Shown one piece after another: positions 20,381 to 28,721 of a stretch of DNA of 35,644 nucleotides (position 1 is its first letter; each line of letters starts with the position of its first letter). Both the position numbers and the translations under genes were made by a program. The stretch comes from Candidatus Poribacteria bacterium (GTDB lineage Bacteria > Poribacteria > WGA-4E > WGA-3G). The stretch spans positions 137,419 to 173,062 of the forward strand of contig JAAXHL010000176.1 of the NCBI GenBank assembly GCA_012270865.1, written 5' to 3'. The notes below the pieces were generated by a model. The model was given only the letters and a program-made list of their open reading frames with translations, was not told the DNA's origin and searched no databases.

Positions 20381-22297
20381 CTAATCGGGCAAGATCCGAT
20401 ATCCTGTACTAATTCCAGTAATCATACCGATAATCGCCCAAAGTCCAGCACACGCCATCTCTCCGATCACGAGTCCGAGGAACACAGGTCTTGCGCTCCG
20501 ATACGCTTTCAATCCACCGTATTTCACGATGCTGAACTTCAGTCCCCATCCCAAGAATATGGAGAACCAGAGTTTGAAAGTTGCCCAAGAACTCAGCATT
20601 GTATAACCGAGCGGATGCAGTGGCCACCATACAAAAGTCTGACGCATCCACATTAAGAAAGCAGTGAAACCGCCTCCGACGACCATAAACCCAGTATTCG
20701 TCCAATTCGTGCTTGTTTTCGGACTTGTCAGTAATCCTTCAAGTTGTCGCATGAACCAACTGCCGCCGGTATAAGGTGCGCCGTGTGCGTAGCTGACCTT
20801 GATTGCGGAATAGTAGGAAACCGCAAGCCCTACAACCATCGCGACCGCCATGGCGATGAGAAGCTGCCGGCGTTTGATACGCACTTCGTCCGCCGCTTTC
20901 AACCCGTTCATAATGTTGGGCATCATGAATTCGCGGAGATCTAAGGTCAGGCATACCGGATGCATCATCATTGATGTCAATGTAGACGGATGGATTTTTG
21001 AGGTGCCGAGGGTTGTCAAGAAAAAACTCTGCGGTGAAAACGAGGGATTGATGAACGGAATTCCACCGTTGATGACTTGCCACGTCAGCACAATATACAT
21101 CGCCAGCAGAAATAGGACGAAACCGAGCGCGAATAGGAGCGACATTCCCATCAAATGATTAAAGAACACAAGGACAGAGATACCACCGATGAGACCGAAG
21201 ATCGTAACGCTATGCGGAAGTGCTTCGTCGGAAGAACGGAACTGGAGCATGTTTTTGATGTGGTGCCTCGATTTCCAGAGTGCGATGGCGACAAACATCA
21301 AGCACGCGCCTGCCTCCTGCGCAGCACTAAACGATTTACCTGTCCACTGGACACCTGGTCCCGAAGTGAGTTGGAAACCGAACATCACGCCTAAGAGGCA
21401 CTGCAGCTTATAAAAAATAAAAAAGAACCATATACTAAACGACACCTCCAAAGTCAGCAGATAACTGAACCCTACCATCGACCAGAAGACGACGATCTGA
21501 AATGGACGCAACGCATTCCAAGGACGTTCAACGAGGTGCGGGTCCAACCAAAAATCGCGTGGGATGTGTGGTGCTGCAGGGAAAAAGGTGTGCAAACCGT
21601 TCATCGTGTGCCAGAATACTGGAAACGCGAATCCGAACCAGAGCGCGCTATTCTTAAAAAGCGGACCGAGGCTGCCGCTGCCTTGTGTCGCCATCTCTGC
21701 CGGCAGTTTAACGAGCGGGAAGGCACAACGTTCATGCTCCACCCACTGCTTACGAAGTAATACAGAGAGGCAGATCATCACGAAATAGACGACCAACACA
21801 TAGGTACTCCACGTCAGGATGGGGACCATCCAGGCCCCCCACGGCACCGGTTCGTCTGCAAACAGTCCTTCAAAGAACGAACTCGCAGCACTGTGATCTT
21901 GGACCACACGCCAGTATGGAATATAGTGATGGAATAGAGATTCCCAGTCGTTTTCTGGGGTGGCGAGGTAGCGATAAGCGACCATCGGACTGAGTGCGTA
22001 GCGCATCATACCCGATGACGGGATACCTGCTGGGGCGAGCATAATACACCAAATCGTGACAAGTTCGCCCGCCGAAAATGCTGAAGTAGGATAAAATCGT
22101 TTCAGGAGGACATTGATACCCAACACAAAGATCGTCAATACAAAGAAGGGACCGACTGGAAAGTGTCCACCAGCAAGGAAGATGTTACGGATAACATAAT
22201 CGTTATAAGGCGCGAGAAGACATTCGGTAGTGGCACATGCCAAACCGATCAGCACCGCACGCCACGTGAGACTATCTCGTACCTGTTGTTGAATCAA
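20381..22297 (-). CDS. Polytopic membrane protein, DUF6785/DUF6784-like
   Basis: This 638-residue protein has roughly a dozen or more transmembrane segments, starting TWRAVLIGLACATTECLLAPYNDYVIRN. Conserved-looking blocks include SAGELVTIWCIMLAPAGIPSSGMMRY, RKQWVEHERCAFPLVKLP and INPSFSPQSFFLTTLGTSKIHPSTLTSMMMHP. From memory this is the DUF6785-DUF6784 pair found mostly in Poribacteria and Planctomycetes; its role is unknown. The general appearance is of a transporter, perhaps distantly of the oligopeptide-transporter type, but that is inference. The start is TTG at 22297 with AAAGG seven nt upstream. An extended -10 (TGCTATAGT) about 60 bp upstream may be its promoter. It is transcribed divergently from the M48 protease. 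Confidence 0.88.
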   Translation of the reverse strand: MIQQQVRDSLTWRAVLIGLACATTECLLAPYNDYVIRNIFLAGGHFPVGPFFVLTIFVLGINVLLKRFYPTSAFSAGELVTIWCIMLAPAGIPSSGMMRYALSPMVAYRYLATPENDWESLFHHYIPYWRVVQDHSAASSFFEGLFADEPVPWGAWMVPILTWSTYVLVVYFVMICLSVLLRKQWVEHERCAFPLVKLPAEMATQGSGSLGPLFKNSALWFGFAFPVFWHTMNGLHTFFPAAPHIPRDFWLDPHLVERPWNALRPFQIVVFWSMVGFSYLLTLEVSFSIWFFFIFYKLQCLLGVMFGFQLTSGPGVQWTGKSFSAAQEAGACLMFVAIALWKSRHHIKNMLQFRSSDEALPHSVTIFGLIGGISVLVFFNHLMGMSLLFALGFVLFLLAMYIVLTWQVINGGIPFINPSFSPQSFFLTTLGTSKIHPSTLTSMMMHPVCLTLDLREFMMPNIMNGLKAADEVRIKRRQLLIAMAVAMVVGLAVSYYSAIKVSYAHGAPYTGGSWFMRQLEGLLTSPKTSTNWTNTGFMVVGGGFTAFLMWMRQTFVWWPLHPLGYTMLSSWATFKLWFSIFLGWGLKFSIVKYGGLKAYRSARPVFLGLVIGEMACAGLWAIIGMITGISTGYRILPD

Positions 22298-22351
22298 TGT
22301 ATCGCCTTTTAGAGGGGGTTCTACAGATTATCAATCCCAACGCTACTTGAT

Positions 22352-22360
22352 ACTATAGCA
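22352..22360 (-). promoter_or_regulatory. Extended -10 upstream of the DUF6785-like gene
   Basis: TGCTATAGT on the minus strand has no good -35 at 17 bp. It is placed about 55 bp before the TTG start. Confidence 0.4.
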
Positions 22361-22410
22361 TAACCCTCGTATTTTTTGTAGAACAATTCATACTTTCTTT
22401 TTATAACTGA

Positions 22411-22531
22411 CAGGACTTACGCAATTTTGACTGCAGCCCGTTCAGTTAGATGAGAATTTTCGGAAAACACAGCGGTCTTCTGCCACAAACTGGGAAGTTT
22501 GTGCTACAAAAGAGCAGTATGCGTAAGTCCT
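22411..22531. mobile_element. MITE copy 1 (120 bp, 12-bp TIRs, AACTGA target duplication)
   Basis: Perfect terminal inverted repeats AGGACTTACGCA (22412-22423) and TGCGTAAGTCCT (22520-22531) bound 120 bp that encode nothing. AACTGA flanks it at 22405-22410 and 22532-22537. The interior holds CTGCAGCCCGTTC and a hairpin AAACTgggAAGTTTGTGCTACAA. A second copy of equal length is at 28312-28431. Confidence 0.92.
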
Positions 22532-22620
22532 AACTGAGCCGCAAGTGCGACTTACAAAACAGATGGGGTTGAGCAGGTTCATGCGGACTTATTATTAAAT
22601 GTGGATTTGTTTTTTAGATG

Positions 22621-22629
22621 TGGTATAAT
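22621..22629 (+). promoter_or_regulatory. Extended -10 promoter of the M48 protease gene
   Basis: TGGTATAAT is a perfect extended -10; the -35 region is weak. The predicted start near 22636 lies downstream of the ATG at 22618 and so rules that codon out. Confidence 0.65.
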
Positions 22630-22668
22630 ATTAGAAAATCTAAGCCGATTCACAGGAAAGGGAGTTTT

Positions 22669-23544
22669 ATGAAACAAGCGTACCATTTACACCGTAACTT
22701 TACATCACCTTTAAGCATACGAAAGTACCTCTTTACGGTATGGATGCTTGCCATTCTAAGCCTTTCTGTAGGGTGTGTTAGCCTCAACACCATAGGGCAA
22801 GTTGGCAACACAGTCATTGAAGAACTCAGTGATGTGAACATCTTTACCGACGAGGAAGAACTACAAATCGGGCAGGCGTACGTTGCGGAACATGAACGTG
22901 GAATAAAAATTTACACGGATCCCGTCGTGACAAACTATATCAACGATCTCGGGCAATACCTCGTACGGCATAGCAAGCGCAATGATATCCCTTATACCTT
23001 TAAAGTGGTAGACACAAAAGGGATAAACGCTTATGCTATCCCTGGGGGGTTCATTTATGTCCATCTCGACCTCATCCGAGCAGCGAAAACCGAATCGGAA
23101 CTCGCCGCCGTGCTTGGACACGAGATTGGGCACATTGTCGGGCGGCATTCTATGAAGCAGCTCACGCAGGTCTACGGCCTTGAACTCCTCAAACAATTGA
23201 TTTTAGATGAAGACGACAGCGAACTTAAAAAGCTTGTTGCAGATGTGCTCGCTGTAGGTCTGCTTTTCAGGTACAGCCGAGACCATGAGCGAGAATCAGA
23301 TTTTTATGGCGTAGAGAATGTCTACGATGCAGGGATCGACCCAGAGGGTGCTGCTTTGTTCTTTGAGACGCTCCGGGCAAAGCGCGGGAGTGAACCTTCT
23401 GCCATAGAAAAATTTGTATCTACACACCCAATGCCGAATGAACGCGTCCTGAATGTTCGGAACCATATCTCTAAATTGCCACCGAAATCGGGACTTCGGG
23501 CGGATTCATCACGGTTCAGGCAAATCAAGCGACGGATTCGATAA
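22669..23544 (+). CDS. M48-family metalloprotease, probable lipoprotein
   Basis: This 291-residue zinc endopeptidase of the BepA/LoiP type acts in the periplasm on envelope proteins. The signal sequence at about 17-36 ends LSLSVGC, a near-lipobox with Cys36. The core has VLGHEIGHIVGRHSMKQL (HExxH plus a following His) and the third-ligand segment RDHERESDFYGVENVYDAG. FVSTHPMPNERV near the C-terminus is also typical. The frame extends upstream to 22618, but GGGAG five nt before the ATG at 22669 and the promoter between the two ATGs fix the later start. The C39-type peptidase gene follows 36 bp downstream on the same strand, so the two are probably cotranscribed. Confidence 0.94.
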   Translation: MKQAYHLHRNFTSPLSIRKYLFTVWMLAILSLSVGCVSLNTIGQVGNTVIEELSDVNIFTDEEELQIGQAYVAEHERGIKIYTDPVVTNYINDLGQYLVRHSKRNDIPYTFKVVDTKGINAYAIPGGFIYVHLDLIRAAKTESELAAVLGHEIGHIVGRHSMKQLTQVYGLELLKQLILDEDDSELKKLVADVLAVGLLFRYSRDHERESDFYGVENVYDAGIDPEGAALFFETLRAKRGSEPSAIEKFVSTHPMPNERVLNVRNHISKLPPKSGLRADSSRFRQIKRRIR

Positions 23545-23580
23545 GGTGTCGGACCTACCCGCCACGGTCAACTGAAAAAT

Positions 23581-24939
23581 ATGGAATACCTTAACGCAAG
23601 TTTCAAAAACAGACTTTACACCCTCTTTGCTGTGCTAATACTGTCAGGCATCACGATATACAGTGAAGCGGAGGTCTATAACTACAACAACGGCGATCAG
23701 ATCGTTACGATTAAAGGACTCCACCTTGATGCGTCCGCCTTTAATCCGACTGTGAACCGGTATATCCCGCATAATGGCGGGAACGACTTCATCATCATGG
23801 AGCAGTTCGATAAAAACTGCGGTCCCAACAGCGTCCAGATGATTCTCTATTACCACAGAAAACACCGAAGACTTAAGGAGATCTGGAAAGCAGCCGGTGT
23901 CCGAACCGTCGCGTTCGGCACGTCACCAGCACAACTCCGAAAAGCACTTAACGAATTAGATGTTAGCGCACACTGGTACACCGGTAAGGACCTCGACGAT
24001 GTGCGCCGCTACATCAGGGACAACCGTCCACCTATTCTGCTTCTGCGACTTTCAAATACGGGTTATCACTGGGTTGTTGCCGTAGGTTATGACACTCGGC
24101 AGAACGAAATTCTGATCGCCGATCCGAACGGACGATTTGAGTGGTGGGATGCCGAGCAACTTAACGCAAGTTGGAACCTCGAATGGCTACCAGAATATGA
24201 GATAGCGGATAGTGAATGGTACGAATTCCAAATCGATGCAGGACTCTTTAATCGGTTCCACCTCAACCCGAATACGGCAATCGTGCCGTTGGAGGCACCG
24301 TCCTTTGAGACAAACTACCTTGATTACTGGTCGGATACACAAGCGATTGAAATCTATGGTGAAACCGTATTTCGTGGGGATACACGTCAATGGGAAGAGA
24401 CGCTTACATTCCAGGATCCGTTTAGCATTGTCCAGGTCTCGGACATAGAATTAGTGACCTCCACGGGGACTGCGAGTGTGGATGGATGGGAACGCTTGGA
24501 TAACCGTTCAATTAGGGTTTGGGGTGAGATTGAGGATGGTTGGTTCTTGCGGGGTAGGTTGTGGGTCATCGTTCGGACTTTCTACTTCAACGATGGCGAG
24601 GCACTGCCAGATAGGAATGCTGCTAAGGCACCCTCTGTAGGACCCGCAGAGACATCCGTTTTGCCCAACTATCCCAACCCTTTCAACCCAGAAACGTGGA
24701 TACCTTATCAGTTAGCGAAACCGGCAGATGTTAGTGTGTCCATCTATTCCGCCGATGGGAAGTTGGTCAGGACGCTTACGTTAGGATATAAGCCGGCAGG
24801 CATCTACTACGACAAACCGCGTGCGCTCTATTGGGACGGTAAGAATAAACAAGGCGAACCCGTCGCAAGCGGAATTTATTTCTATACACTCACCGCAGGC
24901 GACTTTACTGCCACGAAAAAGATGCTCATTCTGAGATAA
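23581..24939 (+). CDS. Secreted C39-like cysteine peptidase with C-terminal sorting domain
   Basis: This is a 452-residue exported protein with a signal peptide at about 8-30. A papain-fold C39-like domain spans about 64-215, with catalytic Cys80 in KNCGPNSVQM, His163 in GYHWVVAVGYD and Asp181 in IADPNGR. A beta-rich middle of about 240-350 follows. The C-terminal 85 residues start PNYPNPFNPETWIPYQL and end GIYFYTLTAGDFTATKKMLI. That tail is a FlgD-like/type A sorting domain used for export and surface anchoring, known from Poribacteria and type IX-secreting bacteria. It is free-standing, not fused to an ABC transporter, so bacteriocin-leader cleavage is unlikely. No strong Shine-Dalgarno precedes the ATG; coupling to the M48 gene is plausible. 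Confidence 0.9.
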   Translation: MEYLNASFKNRLYTLFAVLILSGITIYSEAEVYNYNNGDQIVTIKGLHLDASAFNPTVNRYIPHNGGNDFIIMEQFDKNCGPNSVQMILYYHRKHRRLKEIWKAAGVRTVAFGTSPAQLRKALNELDVSAHWYTGKDLDDVRRYIRDNRPPILLLRLSNTGYHWVVAVGYDTRQNEILIADPNGRFEWWDAEQLNASWNLEWLPEYEIADSEWYEFQIDAGLFNRFHLNPNTAIVPLEAPSFETNYLDYWSDTQAIEIYGETVFRGDTRQWEETLTFQDPFSIVQVSDIELVTSTGTASVDGWERLDNRSIRVWGEIEDGWFLRGRLWVIVRTFYFNDGEALPDRNAAKAPSVGPAETSVLPNYPNPFNPETWIPYQLAKPADVSVSIYSADGKLVRTLTLGYKPAGIYYDKPRALYWDGKNKQGEPVASGIYFYTLTAGDFTATKKMLILR

Positions 24940-24968
24940 AATTTAGGACACCCCATGGATTTATTTTC

Positions 24969-24987
24969 AATACGACTTACGCAATTC
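24969..24987. repeat. Possible solitary MITE end
   Basis: ATACGACTTACGCAATTCC matches the left end of the 120-bp MITE (AGGACTTACGCAATTTT) over its core GACTTACGCAATT. No right end is found before the AAA ATPase gene. Confidence 0.45.
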
Positions 24988-25034
24988 CTTAAACTTTAAA
25001 GCACTGGGAATTTTTACACAAATTTGGAGAAAAA

Positions 25035-26642
25035 ATGAGGCGTTTTGGGACCCAAGGCCGCGTGTACGCTGACCGGCACTACGTTGTTTCGCGTACTACA
25101 GAGATTGCCGATTTTATCAAACGTATTGAAGAAGGTCAATATATCGTTCTCTTCGCACCCCGCCAGACCGGAAAAACTACGTTTTTTCGATTGGTGCTGG
25201 ACACGCTCACCGCTGCGTCATCACACTATTTCCCTATTCAGTTGAATTTTGAAGCCTATAAGAATCTCTCCGCCCCTGATTTCTATGAAGCCTTTTGCAA
25301 GCGCGTTCACAAGGAGGTTCTGCACGTTTTCCGAGAACGGGAAGGCGATCCTGATGAGGGACTCACACGTTTTCTCAGCACCGCAAAATTCACCAATCAC
25401 ATTTCAATGATGGACTTCTTTGAAGCGTTTTCCGGGTTTTTAGAGTACCATACTAAGATGGAAAGAGTCGTCCTAGTCATAGACGAATTTGATGGCATTC
25501 CGCAAGCCGTTCTGAGTGATTTTCTCCATTCACTTCGCGATGTCTATCTCTCTGGTGAAAGACGATGCCCCCATAGTGTCGGCATCGTCGGGGTCAAACG
25601 CATTACACAGCTGAACTACGATAGGTCCGTCTCACCGTTCAATATTCAGGACGAATTCCATTTGCCAAATTTCACCCGGGAACAGGTGCAAGAACTCATT
25701 GCGCAATATACAGATGAAGTTGGGCAAGCCTTTGCATCGGAAGTTATTGATGCACTCCATAGACAAACAGCTGGGCAACCTTTTTTGGTCAACCGACTCG
25801 CGCAAATTCTCACAGAGGAATTAGATATCGCGAAAACTGAGACGATTACGATGGCGCACTTTCTGAAGGCACACACAGCACTTCTTGAAGAAGAAAACGT
25901 CAACTTAACACATCTGCTGACGAATATCCGTAGGGATCCGCGCTTTGGGAACCTGTTGATGCGAATTGTCTCTTACGAGAGCGGGGTACAATTCAACCTA
26001 CGCAATGAAATTATTAGTGAACTCACCACTTACGGGGTTATCGCAAAAGATGCTGACGGTTTTTGTGAGATCGTTAACCCAATTTATCAGCAGTGTATCG
26101 TACAGGCGTTTCAACCCCTTATTAACGGGCTTGAGGGAGAATACTTCTCGGAAAATAGCGACACTGACTTTACAGATTATCTCACACCTACTGGATCGCT
26201 TTTGATGACCCCTTTGCTTGATAACTTCAAAGATTTCATCGCACGCGCGGGGTTCCGCATTCTCCAAGTCCCTGATACGCCGCAAGAATTTGTTGGGCAG
26301 TATCTGCTTTACACCTATCTATACCAATGTGTTCGCAGTGCGCGCGGGGGCATGTACCTTGAGGTGCAAACCGGGCGTGGCAGGATGGACCTCATTGTTC
26401 TACACAATGGGCAAAAATACATCATTGAAACCAAGATTTGGGAGGGTGAACGGCGTTATCAATCGGGCAAAAAGCAGCTCGCGCAGTATCTCAGATTAGA
26501 GGACGCAGCCGAGGGATATTACGTCATATTTGATCACCGCGCGACTCCTGAACAGCGCGTAGAAACAGAGGTGCTTGAAGGTTTAACGCTTCGGAGTTAC
26601 GTGATTCCGGTGGTCCAACCACAACCTTCGTCAATGCTGTGA
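25035..26642 (+). CDS. AAA-like ATPase with C-terminal PD-(D/E)XK nuclease-like domain
   Basis: This protein has 535 residues. The N-terminal ATPase has Walker A FAPRQTGKTTF at about 40-50, Walker B VVLVIDEFDGIP at about 145-156, and a sensor-like SVGIVGVKRITQL. A winged-helix-like middle follows. The C-terminal 100 residues contain RMDLIVLHNGQKYIIETKIW, the D...E-x-K signature of PD-(D/E)XK nucleases, followed by a helical part with QLAQYL. This architecture (AAA-ATPase_like plus PDDEXK_9-type) is widespread in genomes rich in mobile DNA; its function is not established, with defence or selfish-element roles suggested. The start ATG has GGAG closely upstream. A fragment of a Uma2 gene abuts its 3' end on the other strand. 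Confidence 0.9.
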   Translation: MRRFGTQGRVYADRHYVVSRTTEIADFIKRIEEGQYIVLFAPRQTGKTTFFRLVLDTLTAASSHYFPIQLNFEAYKNLSAPDFYEAFCKRVHKEVLHVFREREGDPDEGLTRFLSTAKFTNHISMMDFFEAFSGFLEYHTKMERVVLVIDEFDGIPQAVLSDFLHSLRDVYLSGERRCPHSVGIVGVKRITQLNYDRSVSPFNIQDEFHLPNFTREQVQELIAQYTDEVGQAFASEVIDALHRQTAGQPFLVNRLAQILTEELDIAKTETITMAHFLKAHTALLEEENVNLTHLLTNIRRDPRFGNLLMRIVSYESGVQFNLRNEIISELTTYGVIAKDADGFCEIVNPIYQQCIVQAFQPLINGLEGEYFSENSDTDFTDYLTPTGSLLMTPLLDNFKDFIARAGFRILQVPDTPQEFVGQYLLYTYLYQCVRSARGGMYLEVQTGRGRMDLIVLHNGQKYIIETKIWEGERRYQSGKKQLAQYLRLEDAAEGYYVIFDHRATPEQRVETEVLEGLTLRSYVIPVVQPQPSSML

Positions 26643-26643
26643 A

Positions 26644-26760
26644 CAGGACTTCTGATCCAACCAGACCATGTTCCGCTGAAGTCGCTGGTATCTGTACCAA
26701 TGCTCCTTGAACGTATTCATATTCCTCTAACCCGTTTTCAAGAAATTCTTCCAACGTCAT
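26644..26760 (-). pseudogene. Uma2-family N-terminal remnant
   Basis: About 39 codons starting MTLEEFLENGLEEYEYVQG and continuing through IPATSAEHGLVG match the N-terminus of Uma2-type (DUF820) putative endonucleases. The frame then runs antisense into the end of the AAA ATPase gene, so the rest of the roughly 190-residue family is lost. The start overlaps the 3' end of the histidine kinase gene by 23 bp. It looks like a gene truncated when the ATPase gene arrived. Confidence 0.6.
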
Positions 26761-28147
26761 CTTTCGGCAACGCCATCAAAACCGTCGTCCCTTCACTGAG
26801 GATACTCTCAATTTCCACGCGACCGCCGTGCTCCTCAAGAATCCGTTTCACATTCGCCAAACCGAGTCCGGTGCCTTTCGTTTTCCGAGTAAAGAACGGT
26901 TCAAATAGATGTGCCAAATCCTCGTCTGGTATTCCGACACCCGTATCAGCGACCTTGATACCGACGCTATTATTCTCATCTATAATTGTAGAGACCTTCA
27001 GGACACCACCTTCTGGCATCGCCTCCATCGCGTTCAGGACGACATTCATAAATGCCTGTTTTAATTTATCTGAATCAAATTCAATTTCTGGGGTTTCAGG
27101 TGACACGTCTAACACTAACTCAATTTGATGGTGTGACAGGTTGGCTTCCATCAATGCTAAGACGGCTTGCAAGACAGGTGCGATCGGTTGTTTTACCAAG
27201 TTAAGTGCTGTCGGACGTGCGAAGTCCATCAACCCTTTAACGATGACATCAATCCGCTCAATTTCTTCAAGGATATAACGGGGCGATTGCTGATGTTTCT
27301 CGACCGCCATTTCCGGTTTCTGCATCAACATCTGTGCCAACATCCGCATAGAGGACAACGGGTTTCGGATTTCGTGTGCGAAGGAGGCGGACATTTTTCC
27401 GGCTGTCGCTAAGCGTTCGGCTTGAAGTAACTTGTCCCGAGACTGCTTCAGGTCCCTGGTCATCTGGTTAAAAGCAGCGGCGAGGTCGCCGATCTCGTCA
27501 TGCGTTTTAATTTCACACGGTTCATCAAGGTTACCTGTCGCGACACGGGTGGTAGAATCGACCAAAACCTTGATCGGGTTCGTCAAGTTTCTTCCGATGA
27601 GGTGGCTGATGAGAGCAACCAATCCGGTGACAAGTACAGAGATGCTGAGCATGTACCACGTCAGCGTCCGTTTCGCTTCGGAGATCGCATCCATCGGACG
27701 TAGCAGACAGAAAAACCGTCCAAGTTCAAGCGGTAGATAAAAGACTTTATACGGCTTCCCATTAATTGTAACATCCCGTGTAACAGCGGTTCTGTCCGGA
27801 CTTTCTAAGGAGGGTTTGACTTCACGAAGCCGCATTTTATCAGCCAATTGTGTCCAATCCGATTCAATATTAGACAGTCCGTCGAGCGTGGTTGCATTCA
27901 GTGTATAATCAGAACCAAAAATCATAATCTCAACGCTATAGGCGCGCTTGAGTTTCTCATGGTCTTCCTCATTAAAGTACCCTGTCTCTATGATGGTATC
28001 GAACCATCCTTCTGTTTCGCGTGTGAACTGTTCACTGTATTTCCAAGCGAAGATTTCAATGGATACCAAAGACAGCACAACAGCAACCACAGCAAAAAGA
28101 AGCAGAAACGGGAGCACAATTTTGGTTTGAATGCTATACCGACGCAT
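26738..28147 (-). CDS. Membrane sensor histidine kinase, AtoS/NtrB-like (orphan)
   Basis: This protein has 469 residues. TM1 is about 9-33, an extracytoplasmic sensor about 34-158, TM2 about 160-183 and HAMP about 184-236. HisKA has the phosphorylated His258 in SFAHEIRNPLSSMRML. The HATPase has NVVLNAMEAMPEGG, DTGVGIPDEDLAHLFEPFF and GTGLGLANVKRILEEHGG. The HEIRNPL and FEPFFTRKTKGTGLGL style is typical of kinases that work with NtrC-type regulators. No response regulator is adjacent, so its partner is elsewhere. The ATG has GAGGA about 7 nt upstream. The promoter at 28274-28302 gives a leader of about 120 nt; a MITE sits directly upstream of it. Confidence 0.95.
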   Translation of the reverse strand: MRRYSIQTKIVLPFLLLFAVVAVVLSLVSIEIFAWKYSEQFTRETEGWFDTIIETGYFNEEDHEKLKRAYSVEIMIFGSDYTLNATTLDGLSNIESDWTQLADKMRLREVKPSLESPDRTAVTRDVTINGKPYKVFYLPLELGRFFCLLRPMDAISEAKRTLTWYMLSISVLVTGLVALISHLIGRNLTNPIKVLVDSTTRVATGNLDEPCEIKTHDEIGDLAAAFNQMTRDLKQSRDKLLQAERLATAGKMSASFAHEIRNPLSSMRMLAQMLMQKPEMAVEKHQQSPRYILEEIERIDVIVKGLMDFARPTALNLVKQPIAPVLQAVLALMEANLSHHQIELVLDVSPETPEIEFDSDKLKQAFMNVVLNAMEAMPEGGVLKVSTIIDENNSVGIKVADTGVGIPDEDLAHLFEPFFTRKTKGTGLGLANVKRILEEHGGRVEIESILSEGTTVLMALPKDDVGRIS

Positions 28148-28273
28148 CGGAATTCCTCATAAAATACAATTTTTAAAAAATTATGCACCCTTTTCGTCTA
28201 CAAATCGCGTCATTAATAGTTGAAACGAAACACTGTTTTCTCTGAAGCGACATCAAAGGCTCAGATTGTTGTT

Positions 28274-28302
28274 AGTATAACCTAAACGTGTTGGCTTGTC
28301 AA
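28274..28302 (-). promoter_or_regulatory. Sigma-70 promoter of the orphan histidine kinase
   Basis: TTGACA is followed after exactly 17 bp by TATACT on the minus strand. The -35 lies two bases from the target duplication of MITE copy 2. Confidence 0.8.
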
Positions 28303-28310
28303 CTATGTGA

Positions 28311-28431
28311 CAGGACTTACGCACTTTTGACTGCAGCCCGTTCTGTTACGATGAAATTTTTTGAAAAACACAGCGTTTTTGTATCACAAACTAACAGTTT
28401 ATGCTACAAAAGAGCAGTATGCGTAAGTCCT
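28311..28431. mobile_element. MITE copy 2 (120 bp, 12-bp TIRs, ATGTGA target duplication)
   Basis: Inverted repeats AGGACTTACGCA (28312-28323) and TGCGTAAGTCCT (28420-28431) are identical to copy 1, and the element is the same length. It is flanked by ATGTGA at 28305-28310 and 28432-28437. The interior differs from copy 1 mainly in the middle; its hairpin is AAACT-aac-AGTTT followed by ATGCTACAAAA. No coding capacity. Confidence 0.92.
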
Positions 28432-28449
28432 ATGTGAGATACTTTCACG

Positions 28450-28488
28450 GGAGTATAGCGCAACCTAACAGGATACGCTACAAAAGAG
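28450..28488. repeat. Hairpin-plus-GCTACAA repeat
   Basis: GTATAGCGCAACCTAACAGG followed by ATACGCTACAAAAGAG has a CCT-aac-AGG core and the GCTACAAAAGAG tail shared with the MITE interiors. The remaining gene-free sequence at 28489-28721 shows only an AT-rich stretch with GGAACTT at 28603 and TATAAA at 28628, too weak to call a promoter. Confidence 0.5.
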
Positions 28489-28721
28489 AAAACTAAATCG
28501 TCCTGATACTTTCAGGCACTATCACAAACCGTTTCCATTCCTCTGATCGAAATTTAAGCGAACCAATCTGTGGACATAATCGTCTTATGTGTGGAAAAAT
28601 TTGGAACTTTTATGCATCAGCAGTGTGTATAAATTAGGATAAATTTTTGCACTGAACGGTACATCGTTAATCGGCAAAGTTAAAAGGGCATCAACCGAAA
28701 AGTTGTAAGGAGAAAAAAGAT

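Noticed and set aside
22618..22668. Upstream ATG as the M48 protease start
   Set aside because: That ATG sits inside the TGGTATAAT promoter and has no ribosome binding site, whereas GGGAG precedes the ATG at 22669.
23581..24939. Bacteriocin leader peptidase or lantibiotic exporter
   Set aside because: The C39-like domain is not fused to an ABC transporter, the protein has a signal peptide and a surface-sorting tail, and no precursor peptide gene is nearby.
26524..26643. Continuation of the Uma2-like frame as a real C-terminus
   Set aside because: This part is simply antisense to the last codons of the AAA ATPase gene and does not resemble the rest of the Uma2 family.
28595..28640. Autoregulatory ECF-type promoter (GGAACTT) before the sigma gene
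   Set aside because: The -35-like GGAACTT at 28603 has no convincing ECF -10 at 16-17 bp, and TATAAA at 28628 is badly spaced for sigma-70.
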